This document shows positions 1 through 7,887 of a DNA stretch of 18,230 bases, piece by piece. The DNA is from an uncultured Prevotellaceae bacterium (lineage in GTDB: Bacteria > Bacteroidota > Bacteroidia > Bacteroidales > Bacteroidaceae), in assembly GCA_947306845.1 (NCBI GenBank), contig CAMZHP010000027.1, positions 1-18,230 on the forward strand. The letters are read 5' to 3'. Every line of letters starts with the position of its first letter. The first letter of the stretch is position 1. The position numbers and the translations under genes are program-made. The notes below the pieces were generated by a model that did not search any database, was not told where the DNA came from, and was given only the letters and a program-made list of their open reading frames with translations.

Positions 1-140
1 CAAGAGGGAAGGAGTGTTTTCCTTGCCTTCGGGGTTTTAGCGAGAGGGAAGAAAGAATTCTTGCTTCCTTTCTCAGACCTATGGGCGAGGGGTGTGCCTT
101 CGGGTTCGAGCGAGAGGGAAGAAAGGTTTTGCTTCCTTGC
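1..140. repeat. Tandem array of three related hairpins
   Basis: The 17-mer AGCGAGAGGGAAGAAAG occurs exactly at 39-55 and 109-125, 70 bp apart, and a shorter related piece (AAGAGGGAAG) lies at 2-11. Each copy is followed by a complementary CTTCC-type arm. The clearest hairpin is 47-68, with 11-nt arms and one mismatch; the other two are roughly 9-24 and 117-136. All three share the flanking phrase TTCCTTGCC or TGCCTTCGGG. The array lies downstream of the minus-strand gene ending at 338. The function is unknown; it could act as an RNA 3' structure or be a decayed repeat element. The rest of the stretch (141-337) shows no gene. Confidence 0.6.
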
Positions 141-337
141 CTTACTCTAACCTTGGGGTAGGGTTCTTGCCTTGGGGGTCCAAAAAGATTGGGTTAAAGA
201 AAGATGAATTAAAGGGTTTCCACTATGGGATTAAAGGTTGTTTGGGGTGAGGACTGTTCCTCTATGGTTCTTTGGAAGAAGATGTCTTTTGAGTTGATTT
301 TGTAAGATGTGGTTATTCTTTTCAGCTGAGTTGTTGG

Positions 338-1663
338 TTATCTCTTGAATCGTGTTTGTCTCACGTCTTGTTTTGTCGTCTGGTCGTTTTGTCGTGCGGG
401 CCGCATGTTGGCGGGGTTCACCTTTGTGAGGATGGCATCCGTCATGCGGTCTTGTGCGCTTGGCCTTGACAGGTAGATGTTGTTTTCGGTTTCGCAGAGT
501 TTTTCGTAGTCATCTGCCGTCATCCTTGTGAAGGGGATGGAGAGTGTGTTCCGGTGGTCTGTGCGGTTGTACAGAGCCAGGTCCAGGGTGCTTGCCGCGT
601 TGATGGCGCTGTCTGAGAACGCCTCGATGAACCCGTGCTGTTTGATGAGGATAATGGTGTCGGGGTTCTCCTTGGTCAGGTAGTCATTCTGGTCGATGAG
701 TGTTTTTAGGTTGTCGTCCAGCTGTCTCCTGACGGAGGGGTAATCCCTCACGGTTTGTATGAGTTCATTGTAGTGGTCGTTGAAGAATGTCTGCAGGCGG
801 TACATCTCGATGTCAGACATATTAGAGAAGTACGACTCGCTCCGTCCATCCTGTGTGTTGAACTGGTGGATGGGGAAGGAGAGCATCTCCATCCTGTCCG
901 TCTCGGAGATGAAGGTAGCGGAGAAGAGTCCTTTCTTGAGTTGGACGGCCTGTTCACCCTCGAAGATCTGTCCGTTGGTGTCAAACCGTACCATATCGCC
1001 TTTTGACAGCACGGCGAGGTGTCCCATCTGCATGAGCAGGCGGTTCTCGTTGGTGATGTCATTGTCCTTTTCATAGACCATGGAGAGGTCTGTGGCGGGG
1101 TTAACGATGATGTAGGGGATTTTGTTGTGCTTGAGCAGGGCGACTCCGGGACGGTTGATGTTTACCGCATCGTGTTCACCGAGAGAGGAGTCCGGCATGA
1201 TACCCAGTTCTGAAGCCACCTTTTTGGCGTCCTCGCCAATGGCGGTGTATGTTCCTTCTCCGTTACGGTACAGTACGTTGGTGTCCTCGGGAAGAATCCT
1301 CTTCTCGTTTCGGGTCTGGTTGTCGATGGCCGTTGCCTTTTCGTTGATGAACCGGGGGAATTGTTGTATTTCAAGAAGCAGTTCATCTAGTGTCTTGTCA
1401 TCCGAGGACCGGATGATGTTGGCCAGTTCGATGCTTGTCATGTCCCCTGCGCTGCCGGAGACATGGATGTTCTCAGCCCAGTTCCTGAGCTGGCTGCTGT
1501 TTGCCGCCTTGTCCATCCGTTGGAAGTCCTCCTTCTCGTCTTTGTTGAGGGAGTTGGCGTTACGGACGTAATAAGAGAACATGTCGGCAAACAATTCTTT
1601 TATGAATTCCTTTTTTGGGGTGACAACGTTGGTCGGGTTGGCACCGTAGCTCGTTTTTTCCAT
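338..1663 (-). CDS. Hypothetical protein, probable mobile-element gene
   Basis: I do not recognise the family. From the preferred ATG (1663) it is a 441-aa soluble protein with no signal peptide or membrane segment. The N-terminal 150 residues are charged and probably helical. A middle part (about 160-290) is rich in short beta-like stretches, such as IPYIIVNPATDLSMVY and GDMVRFDTNGQIFEGEQAV. The C-terminal end is basic (QTRFKR). An ATG at 1735 preceded by GGAGGGGAG would add 24 residues and is a real alternative; the frame stays open to a TTG at 1810. I chose 1663 because its upstream sequence is A-rich without Shine-Dalgarno, like other genes here. It lies 427 bp downstream of the DUF4099-like gene on the same strand, which suggests shared element cargo. 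It is certainly coding: the long overlapping frames on the other strand are fragmentary. Confidence 0.72.
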   Translation of the reverse strand: MEKTSYGANPTNVVTPKKEFIKELFADMFSYYVRNANSLNKDEKEDFQRMDKAANSSQLRNWAENIHVSGSAGDMTSIELANIIRSSDDKTLDELLLEIQQFPRFINEKATAIDNQTRNEKRILPEDTNVLYRNGEGTYTAIGEDAKKVASELGIMPDSSLGEHDAVNINRPGVALLKHNKIPYIIVNPATDLSMVYEKDNDITNENRLLMQMGHLAVLSKGDMVRFDTNGQIFEGEQAVQLKKGLFSATFISETDRMEMLSFPIHQFNTQDGRSESYFSNMSDIEMYRLQTFFNDHYNELIQTVRDYPSVRRQLDDNLKTLIDQNDYLTKENPDTIILIKQHGFIEAFSDSAINAASTLDLALYNRTDHRNTLSIPFTRMTADDYEKLCETENNIYLSRPSAQDRMTDAILTKVNPANMRPARQNDQTTKQDVRQTRFKR

Positions 1664-2090
1664 GTTTTGAGAGTCATTTTGAGTTTCCGGCAGGTGAGGA
1701 AGGAAAATGGAGGGGAGAATATATATCCAGTTCATCTCCCCTCCTGGGCGGCCCATTGAAGTCAGTTGAAGGGGTGCCCTTTTACATCTTTTGTTATGAG
1801 CGAAAAACAACCGTGTATTTTATCTTACCTATCGAAGATTCTGTTTTGTTTTGCATCGTGGTTTGGTATGTTGCGATGCTTTTTCTTGTTCCTTTTCCTT
1901 TCCTTTTCCTCTGCCGTTTGCCTTGTGAGCTGTTTCCAGCCAGCTCCGGCGTTGTTGGAGTTTTTCAGGTTTCCTCCATTCCTTTTGTTTCCCGTTGTTT
2001 TCCCATAGACAGATGGGCGTTGGCGGTCATTTCCTTTTTTTCTTATCCTATCCTTATCCTTTTACCTTATATTTTGGAGGGAGACTGTTG
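1664..2090. other. Non-coding gap, pyrimidine-rich on + strand
   Basis: This 427-bp stretch separates two minus-strand genes. On the plus strand it is rich in T and C (CCTTTTCCTTTCCTTTTCC near 1891-1910), so both hydrophobic plus-strand frames here look like composition artefacts. I see no clear TAnnTTTG box and no hairpin with a T-run. If the start of the downstream gene is 1735 rather than 1663, the gap is 355 bp. The minus-strand transcript would carry a long A/G-rich leader. Confidence 0.5.
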
Positions 2091-2861
2091 TTAAAGTCTG
2101 ATGCCCTCTGAACGGTTCTGTTCCATTTCCATTTCATCTTCCTGGTCGTATTCCATTTCGATGTCTTTCAGGTTGGAGTCTTGCAGTTCTTGGTATTGCC
2201 ATCCGTTTTCGTCGGTAAGCCAGAAACCGATTTCACCTGGATTGATGCGGTCCCATTCTTTTGCCACGGTGGCGTTCCAGTCATCCTCGGTGCCCTGCAT
2301 GACCTTGTAACCGGTTGATTCGAGCAGGTCGATGCCGATGGTGTATGTGGTGCCGTCAGCGTCGATTTCCACTGGCAGTCCCTCGCGTATGGACTCGCGT
2401 TGTTGTCTGTCGATGTCCACGTCTTTGATGACCGACGGTATCGCCACGTCTCTTGCCTTGACTTTGAGTATGGCGTTTGTCTCGCCGTCCAGTTGTGCGT
2501 AGTAGGTGATTTTCTTGTTGTCCGCATAGACGTTTTTCTTGAGGATGAGTCCTTTCCGGAGGTGTTCCATTTCCGCTTCGTCGAGGTTGAGTTCCCTGTC
2601 ATAGGGTGTTTTGGTGCGCATGGGCAGCACGTCGAGCGACACCCCGCCCCTGGAGTCACGTGACATCCTGAGCTTGCCGAGGAAATAGAATATGTGGTCG
2701 TTTCCTTCCACCCCCATCTGAAGCAGGGGAGTGAAGCCACCCGTCATGAAATTGTCCATGACCTCCTTTTGGGCAGCGAGGATACCATCTTTGGAAATTC
2801 CCAGTTTTTCCAGTTGCATATAGGGTATTTCATGTTCAAGAAAATTGCGATTGGATAGCAT
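2091..2861 (-). CDS. DUF4099/DUF3945-like protein of Bacteroidales mobile elements
   Basis: A 256-aa protein. Residues about 10-130 resemble DUF4099: an opening of the type MQLEKLGISKDGILAAQKEV, a 'G-F-T-P-L-L-Q' segment, and then a beta-rich part with VLPMRTKTPYDRELNL followed by DEAEMEHLRKGLILKK. Residues about 115-180 resemble the DUF3945 style (YYAQLDGETNAILKVKARDV, then IPSVIKDVDIDRQQRESIREG and a short strand repeat). Such proteins are usually encoded in Bacteroides conjugative elements near topoisomerase genes; their biochemical role is not established. The C-terminus is strongly acidic (EYDQEDEMEMEQ). The ATG at 2861 is used from a -7 box at 2891-2898 and has no Shine-Dalgarno sequence. 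The family call comes from pattern memory only; a profile search would settle it. Confidence 0.68.
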   Translation of the reverse strand: MLSNRNFLEHEIPYMQLEKLGISKDGILAAQKEVMDNFMTGGFTPLLQMGVEGNDHIFYFLGKLRMSRDSRGGVSLDVLPMRTKTPYDRELNLDEAEMEHLRKGLILKKNVYADNKKITYYAQLDGETNAILKVKARDVAIPSVIKDVDIDRQQRESIREGLPVEIDADGTTYTIGIDLLESTGYKVMQGTEDDWNATVAKEWDRINPGEIGFWLTDENGWQYQELQDSNLKDIEMEYDQEDEMEMEQNRSEGIRL

Positions 2862-2878
2862 AGTTAGAATATTATTGT

Positions 2879-2899
2879 TTATTTTTGCCGCAAAAATAA
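2879..2899. promoter_or_regulatory. Palindromic bidirectional promoter
   Basis: TTATTTTTGC-C-GCAAAAATAA is a perfect inverted repeat with 10-nt arms around one central base. Each arm contains a TAnnTTTG -7 box: TATTTTTG at 2880-2887 reads right towards the hydrolase gene at 2926, and its mirror at 2891-2898 reads left towards the gene starting at 2861. Neither promoter has a TTTG -33 box at the usual distance. Two RNA polymerases could not occupy the two boxes at the same time. Confidence 0.6.
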
Positions 2900-2925
2900 T
2901 AAAAATATCATAAGTAGAATATTTT

Positions 2926-4428
2926 ATGAAGCACTTATTTCAAACTTTAATCTTTTTTGGCTGTTTTTGGGGTCAATTGTTAAAATGCCACGCCCAGTTC
3001 AACACCGTCACCCGGGATTCCGTTCCCGTTCAGCTGATAGGTCAGCCGTCACAGCAGTCTTTGTCCGTTGGTTCAAATAAGGGCCAGGGCAATGGTATCT
3101 TGGTAACAGGGGACTCTTCGGTTTTGAAGGGTTCTTCGGAAAAGGGGAGCCGTATGGTGAGTGGTGATGGTAAGGGGGATGGTTTGGTGAAGAGCGGGAC
3201 CTCGGTAGTGGGGGAGCGTTCTGTGGGGAACGGCACTCAAGAAAAAGATGGCACATCGGTTTTAGGGGAGCAAGAGGGAGAGAAGTATTATGAGATGCCC
3301 GATGGTGCCATGCGAGGTATGCGAGAGGGAAAGAAGAAGAATACGTGGCTGCGTAGGCTTTTCGGGAGGTCTTCTGAGAAGGAGCAGACTGGTGGCGGTC
3401 TGGGGAGGAGTGCCTTCGGCAAGAAGAGGAAGCGCAGTCCTCAGGTCATCATCATCCCCATTCAGACTGTCGGAGAGGATGTTGCCGGCTCGTCAGGTGG
3501 TTTTGGTGGCAGGGAAAGGATTGACGAGTATTCCGAGGAAAGGGAGACATTGCTTTTCAGGGAACTGAAGGCAGAGGACTTGCGTCGTCTTGACCTGTTG
3601 AGCCAGCGCAGCACCGTATCGATGCCTTTGCAGCGGTTCTATCTCACCTCGAAGTTCGGATATAGGAAAGACCCATTGGGTCAGGGAACCCGTTTCCATG
3701 ACGGTGTGGATCTGCGGTGCAGCTATGAGCCAGTGTTTGCCATGCTGCCTGGCGTGGTGACGAAGGTTCAGTATGGGAATACAGGGTATGGGAATTATGT
3801 AGTGCTGAACCACGGCAATATCGAGTGCCTGTACGGACATCTGAGTGACATCGGCGTGGAAGTTGGCGAGGCGGTCCAGGCAGGTGATGTGGTGGCCATC
3901 AGTGGAAATACAGGTCGTAGCACCGGCCCTCACCTACATGTGAAAATGACCTATATGGGTCAAAGGGTCGATCCCTTGGTGTTCATCGACTACATCAACG
4001 ATTACATCCACCAGCTTCAGAGCCAGCTGTATGGGGGAAGTGATGGTTCGTCAGATATTTCGGGTGGTATGGAACTAAATATTGAGAACCTGATAGCGGC
4101 GATGCAGCATTATGGCTTGCATCATCAGAGTGTGGTATTGGCCCAGGCGTGGCTGGAAACGGGAAAATTCACCTCTGACGTTTGTCGCTATAAGCACAAC
4201 CTGTTCGGACTGACCCGTCGGGACGGCCAGTATTATGAGTTTGAGAATTGGCAGGAGAGCGTGAAGGGTTACCGTGACATGATCCAGTACCGCTACAAGG
4301 GCGGCGACTATTATGAGTTCCTACGCAAGCTGCCGTATGCCGAAGACCCCAACTATATATTTAAGGTGAAGCAGATCGAGAGCCAGTTGGGAGGGTATGG
4401 TCTTGGACTGGGAGAAGGAGGGGAGTAG
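2926..4428 (+). CDS. Secreted M23 peptidase-glucosaminidase peptidoglycan hydrolase
   Basis: A 500-aa exported cell-wall enzyme. Residues 1-23 form a signal peptide ending CHA, with likely cleavage before QF. Residues about 24-225 are a low-complexity, Gly/Ser/Lys/Glu-rich linker. Residues about 230-355 are an M23 (LytM) metallopeptidase with a full zinc set: H258 and D262 in HDGVD, and H336-L-H338 in GPHLHVKM. It cuts peptide cross-bridges. Residues about 385-495 are a glucosaminidase-type domain (PF01832 style) with the likely catalytic Glu411 in AQAWLETGKF and the downstream phrase NLFGLTR; it would cut glycan strands. The enzyme could therefore cut both parts of the wall. In Bacteroidales such fusions commonly sit in conjugative elements, where they would open the wall for the transfer channel; this role is inferred here from the DUF4099-like neighbour. 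Confidence 0.88.
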   Translation: MKHLFQTLIFFGCFWGQLLKCHAQFNTVTRDSVPVQLIGQPSQQSLSVGSNKGQGNGILVTGDSSVLKGSSEKGSRMVSGDGKGDGLVKSGTSVVGERSVGNGTQEKDGTSVLGEQEGEKYYEMPDGAMRGMREGKKKNTWLRRLFGRSSEKEQTGGGLGRSAFGKKRKRSPQVIIIPIQTVGEDVAGSSGGFGGRERIDEYSEERETLLFRELKAEDLRRLDLLSQRSTVSMPLQRFYLTSKFGYRKDPLGQGTRFHDGVDLRCSYEPVFAMLPGVVTKVQYGNTGYGNYVVLNHGNIECLYGHLSDIGVEVGEAVQAGDVVAISGNTGRSTGPHLHVKMTYMGQRVDPLVFIDYINDYIHQLQSQLYGGSDGSSDISGGMELNIENLIAAMQHYGLHHQSVVLAQAWLETGKFTSDVCRYKHNLFGLTRRDGQYYEFENWQESVKGYRDMIQYRYKGGDYYEFLRKLPYAEDPNYIFKVKQIESQLGGYGLGLGEGGE

Positions 4429-4480
4429 GAAAGATTTTTATCGTGTCACTGGCTACTTTGACACCAAACGCCCATTGCAA

Positions 4481-4623
4481 TTCGTTTGAAAAAATGTAGT
4501 AAAGTTGATTTTCCTTTGAAAAAGTGTAGCAAATTTGGTTTATTCGTTGGGAAAAATGTAAAATAATGATTTTTTCCTTTGAAAAAGTGTAATAAATGCA
4601 AATTATTCGTTGGGAAAAATGTA
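4481..4623. repeat. Five degenerate 18-bp repeats before the AAA ATPase gene
   Basis: Copies lie at 4481-4498, 4511-4528, 4543-4560, 4574-4591 and 4606-4623, with start spacings of 30, 32, 31 and 32 bp. The consensus is TTCNTTKGRAAAAATGTA. Two subtypes alternate: TTCCTTTGAAAAAGTGTA (copies 2 and 4, identical) and TTCGTTGGGAAAAATGTA (copies 3 and 5, identical), so copies 2-3 and 4-5 form a 63-bp duplication. The last copy runs into the -7 box at 4622-4629. A roughly three-turn spacing would place all copies on one face of the DNA, which suits a protein-binding array. Confidence 0.8.
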
Positions 4624-4629
4624 TATTTG
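4622..4629 (+). promoter_or_regulatory. -7 promoter box of the ATPase gene
   Basis: TATATTTG fits the Bacteroidetes TAnnTTTG box and is followed 27 bp later by the ATG at 4657. No TTTG -33 box is seen at 19-21 bp; the repeats occupy that region instead. Confidence 0.55.
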
Positions 4630-4656
4630 CACACTGAAAACCATAATGGACAACTT

Positions 4657-6078
4657 ATGCTGAAAAGGAAAATAGAAGAAGCTCTGCTTCAATGGAAGAA
4701 TACATCCGATCACAATCCGCTTGTCATCAAGGGCATTCGTCAGTGTGGAAAAACATTCATTGTCGAAAAATTTGCCAAAGAGCATTACAAGCATGTCGTA
4801 TATATCAACTTTGCCCTTGAAGCAGACAAGACCACGGCTTTTGTGGGAAATAAAGATGTTGACACCATCGTCCTGAACCTTTCCACCTTGATGCCTCAGG
4901 CAAGTTTCGTCCCCGGGGAAACCTGTATTATCATGGACGAAATCCAAGACTGTCCCGATGCACGCACCTCCTTGAAGTCCTTCAAATTGGATGGTCGCTT
5001 TGACATTATCGCCACGGGGTCGCTCCTTGGTGTAAAAGGCTATGGTGACAAGAAGAAAAAGAAGAAGAACACGAAACTGGGGAAAAACTCCGTTCCGGTC
5101 GGTTATGAAACCATCATAACCATGTACCCTCTGGACTTTGAGGAGTTTCTCTGGGCCAACGGCATTCGTCCTGAGGCCATAGATGCCGTAAGGAAATGCT
5201 TCCAAGAGGAAAAGCCTGTTCCTGAAGGTGTGCATCATGCGTTCAAGCAACTCTTTTACCGCTATGTGGTGGTTGGAGGTCTCCCCGCAGCCATCAATAC
5301 TTTTCTGAAGACCAACCATATGGGGCAAGTGTCAGAGGTGTATAAAGGCATTGTTGACGAATACAAGGACGACATGGTCAAATACGCCGACGATGTGGAC
5401 AAGTCCCACATTCGTGAGTGTTTTGAATCCATTCCCGCCCAGTTGGCTAAAGAGAACAAGAAGTTCCAATACTCTGTCGTCAAAAAAGGTGGTCGCGCTT
5501 CCCAATATGCAGGCAGTCTCCAGTGGTTGGAAGATGCCGGCATCATTCACCGATGCTACAATACCAACCCACCGGAGCTTCCGTTGGATGGCAATGCCGA
5601 TGAAGATGTTTTCAAGGTGTATCCCACGGACATTGGGCTGTTGATGGCCATGCTTGATCCTGGCACACGTGCAGATGTCCTTCAGGGGAATCTATACGGA
5701 TACAAGGGGGCTATTTTTGAAGGTGTCATGGCCGACTTCCTTCATAAGAAGGGGCAGAATCTTTATTACTTTCACAAAGACAGTGGCTTGGAACTTGATT
5801 TCCTCATCCGTCAGAATGGGGAATGCGTTCCTTGTGAGGTGAAATCCACCACCAATAAGGCAAAAAGCTTGCGCACTGTGCTTAATCACCAAGAGAAATA
5901 CCACATTACCCATGCCTATAAATTTGGTGATTACAATGTGGGACGTGAAGGAGCCTTGCTCACTTTACCCTCCTACATGGGATTCCTTTTGGAATTCGAA
6001 GGTGTGGAGGATATGGAACTGCCCAAGCTTGATATTGAGGAGGTGAACCGTATGGCAGAAGAAATGATGAAGCAATAG
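4657..6078 (+). CDS. AAA (AAA_14) ATPase with C-terminal DUF4143 domain
   Basis: A 473-aa protein of the common bacterial AAA_14/DUF4143 family, whose cellular role is not known. The Walker A motif is GIRQCGKT (residues 26-33), Walker B is CIIMDEIQDC (90-99), and an ATGS sensor-like segment sits at 119-122. A lysine-rich loop (DKKKKKKNTK, 131-140) follows. The C-terminal domain has a PD-(D/E)XK-like pattern: E379-L-D381-F, then E394-V-K396 in PCEVKS. I chose the ATG at 4657 because it gives the normal family start (MLKRKIEEALLQW) and lies after the -7 box. An in-frame ATG at 4579 falls inside the repeats and would add 26 Cys/Lys-rich residues that translate repeat DNA. The downstream gene begins 20 bp after the stop, so the two are probably cotranscribed. 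Confidence 0.9.
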   Translation: MLKRKIEEALLQWKNTSDHNPLVIKGIRQCGKTFIVEKFAKEHYKHVVYINFALEADKTTAFVGNKDVDTIVLNLSTLMPQASFVPGETCIIMDEIQDCPDARTSLKSFKLDGRFDIIATGSLLGVKGYGDKKKKKKNTKLGKNSVPVGYETIITMYPLDFEEFLWANGIRPEAIDAVRKCFQEEKPVPEGVHHAFKQLFYRYVVVGGLPAAINTFLKTNHMGQVSEVYKGIVDEYKDDMVKYADDVDKSHIRECFESIPAQLAKENKKFQYSVVKKGGRASQYAGSLQWLEDAGIIHRCYNTNPPELPLDGNADEDVFKVYPTDIGLLMAMLDPGTRADVLQGNLYGYKGAIFEGVMADFLHKKGQNLYYFHKDSGLELDFLIRQNGECVPCEVKSTTNKAKSLRTVLNHQEKYHITHAYKFGDYNVGREGALLTLPSYMGFLLEFEGVEDMELPKLDIEEVNRMAEEMMKQ

Positions 6079-6098
6079 GGGGATATATATCAAAATAG

Positions 6099-6470
6099 AT
6101 GAAAAGAAAGCTTCTAATCTCGTTGGTTGGCATCATCGTCCTGATTCCAATCGGACTCTATTCCAGACATATCAGCTGGCTCACGAAAGAGGTGGGTGAT
6201 GCCCTCTGGGCCATGATGGTCTTTTGTTTTTGGCGTATCATACTGGTCAAGAAAGGTCTCCCCTTTGTTGCACTAATAAGTCTGATTCATTCTTATCTAG
6301 TGGAATTCTCACAGCTGATTAGTTGGCCTTGGCTGGTGTCGTTCCGGAGCACATTCATCGGTCACATGATGCTTGGCCAGGGTTTTCTATGGATAGATCT
6401 TCTGGCCACCTTGATTGGTATTTTCCTCATATATTGGGTGTTCTATTTCATTGAACGAAGATGGAGATAA
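6099..6470 (+). CDS. DUF2809-type small membrane protein
   Basis: A 123-aa polytopic membrane protein with about four hydrophobic segments (residues about 5-22, 32-50, 55-72 and 97-117). The layout matches DUF2809: a 'GDALWAMMVFCFWRII' helix, then 'LIHSYLVEFSQLI', then a C-terminal helix led by 'WIDLLATLIGI'. The family has no known biochemical role. It begins 20 bp after the ATPase gene and probably shares its transcript. It converges with the HD gene on the other strand; the 94-bp gap holds a 6-nt inverted repeat (ATGACA at 6500, TGTCAT at 6519) without a T-run. Confidence 0.75.
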   Translation: MKRKLLISLVGIIVLIPIGLYSRHISWLTKEVGDALWAMMVFCFWRIILVKKGLPFVALISLIHSYLVEFSQLISWPWLVSFRSTFIGHMMLGQGFLWIDLLATLIGIFLIYWVFYFIERRWR

Positions 6471-6564
6471 ATAACTGGTTAGGGGGGCGGCTTATCATTA
6501 TGACAATTCTTAAAGGGCTGTCATCAAAAGGGAGTTGTATAGGGAGTTGTCTATGTGGTAAGTT

Positions 6565-7311
6565 TTAAAACTCATGATGTCTTTTTCCAGCAGGATGCCT
6601 GCTTGCGTCGAGTTTGTCAGCAGCCCAGACGACAATGGCCAACATAGAGGAACGTCCCTTTTTCTGATTTTTCGCTTCTTTCTCGTTTCTTGGTTTACTA
6701 TATAGCCGCATGTGGGTCAACACAGCCAAAAGCAATTCTTCACATTTCTTTTGTGAAATACCGTTTTCTTCCAGGCGCTTCACAGATAAACGTGAGTGCA
6801 TTCTTCGCGGTTCCGGGTCAGAGTTGTGGCCTTTGATGTTACGTCCATCTATATAGTAATGCTTGGCCTTGCATAGGTCATGGCAGAGGGCAGCAATGAC
6901 TATATCGTCTTCGTTTGCTTTTTCGGTGAGTATGTCGCAATCGAATTGTTTGTCTGACAAGAACCTGGTGAACAATTCGCTTTCCCTACGCTCGTCAGGG
7001 GTCATCTTGTTCCATTCATCAACTATACGGAATGTGGCAAGAGAATGTTCCGCCAATCCACCAGGGTAGTTGTGGTGTCTGTTTGCAGAAGACGGGCGGT
7101 AGAAGAAGCCGCTTGAGTCAAGGTATTTGAGCAATTTCTTCACACTGACCTTTTTCACTTTCTCCATGAGAGCGTATATCTCTTCACGCTGGAGCACGAT
7201 TCTTCTTATGGCATTCTCGTGGAGGGTGTCATTGTCATACCATCCTTTGATTTTCTTGCCTACCTTTGTTGCGAATGCGTTCGAGTCCTCGCGATGGTAA
7301 ACGTTGGTCAT
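6565..7311 (-). CDS. HD-domain phosphohydrolase
   Basis: A 248-aa protein with an HD fold. Likely metal ligands are H89 in GGLAEHSL, the H144-D145 pair in LCHDLCKAKHYY, and H200 in VLTHMRLY. The phrase HHNYPGGLAEHS is close to that of YhaM-type HD exonucleases and related HD proteins, but there is no OB domain, so the substrate (nucleotide or RNA) cannot be named. The C-terminus contains VVWAADKLDASR, a usual late HD-family helix. I chose the ATG at 7311. The frame is open upstream to a TTG at 7353 that would overlap the stop of the preceding gene by 13 nt and add 14 Ser/Thr/Asn-rich residues. It is the last gene of a three-gene minus-strand cluster. Confidence 0.85.
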   Translation of the reverse strand: MTNVYHREDSNAFATKVGKKIKGWYDNDTLHENAIRRIVLQREEIYALMEKVKKVSVKKLLKYLDSSGFFYRPSSANRHHNYPGGLAEHSLATFRIVDEWNKMTPDERRESELFTRFLSDKQFDCDILTEKANEDDIVIAALCHDLCKAKHYYIDGRNIKGHNSDPEPRRMHSRLSVKRLEENGISQKKCEELLLAVLTHMRLYSKPRNEKEAKNQKKGRSSMLAIVVWAADKLDASRHPAGKRHHEF

Positions 7312-7340
7312 CGTCGATGATTTATTGTCGTTGGTAGAGG

Positions 7341-7772
7341 TTATGGCATCCAATCTTTAGGTATTTTACATAGACATGCATAATGATAATCTATTTCCAA
7401 CGTGTCGCCGTACATTTCGTATAGTTTGTCAAAGTCGGCTTTATGGTAATCCCTGAAGTTGTCATCCTCATGTCTTTCTGCATCATTTTCCTCAAAGTCA
7501 GAGATTAGTATTTCAACAAAAACGGGTGGAAATATCACGTTCCAGAATTTTTCGAAAAGCTTCGTGTCATGATTGTCGAGGATTTCCAAGAGGCATTGTT
7601 TTGGTAGGAAATCATCTTCTTCCAATTCTTTTTCAGCCTTCTTCCGTGCCTCACAGTCTTCGGCAACCAGTTTCTTTATTCTGGTTACTTCTTTGTCTGT
7701 CAGTTCCACTTCAACTTCTATGTCTTTTTCTGTATAGGTGAAGTAGATTGTTACTTCAAATTTGTATTTCAT
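7341..7772 (-). CDS. Acidic hypothetical protein
   Basis: I do not recognise this 143-aa protein. It opens with a beta-like segment (MKYKFEVTIYFTYTEKDIEV), followed by a charged helix (about 24-52, rich in K and E), and then a mixed region ending DYHYACLCKIPKDWMP. It has no signal peptide or membrane segment. It lies between the HD gene (29 bp downstream by the chosen start) and the small SSB-tail-like gene (115 bp upstream). A shared role with those two is possible but rests only on position. Confidence 0.7.
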   Translation of the reverse strand: MKYKFEVTIYFTYTEKDIEVEVELTDKEVTRIKKLVAEDCEARKKAEKELEEDDFLPKQCLLEILDNHDTKLFEKFWNVIFPPVFVEILISDFEENDAERHEDDNFRDYHKADFDKLYEMYGDTLEIDYHYACLCKIPKDWMP

Positions 7773-7887
7773 GTTGTTATGGTTGTTGGTGTGAGTAAAT
7801 TAGTATGTTTTAATAGTGAAGAGAGTCTGTCAAAATGAAGACAATCGCTTCCAGATGGTGTTTATTGTTAATGTGTGAGAGAATTAT

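Noticed and set aside
1664..1810. Longer start of the leftmost gene at TTG 1810
   Set aside because: The codon at 1810 is TTG and the added residues look like untranslated leader. The ATG at 1735 stays possible and is noted with the gene.
1756..2094. Hydrophobic plus-strand frames that look like membrane proteins
   Set aside because: The stretch is T/C-rich, which forces Phe, Leu and Ser codons. No promoter box or start context supports them.
4443..4464. Inverted repeat GTGTCA...TGACAC as a terminator of the hydrolase gene
   Set aside because: The stem is 6 bp with a 10-nt loop and no T-run follows; too weak to call.
4481..4623. CRISPR-like array
   Set aside because: The repeats are only 18 bp, the gaps 12-14 bp and themselves related, and no cas gene is present.
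7312..7353. Longer start of the HD gene at TTG 7353
   Set aside because: It overlaps the stop of the upstream gene and adds only Ser/Thr/Asn-rich residues; the ATG at 7311 gives a normal start.
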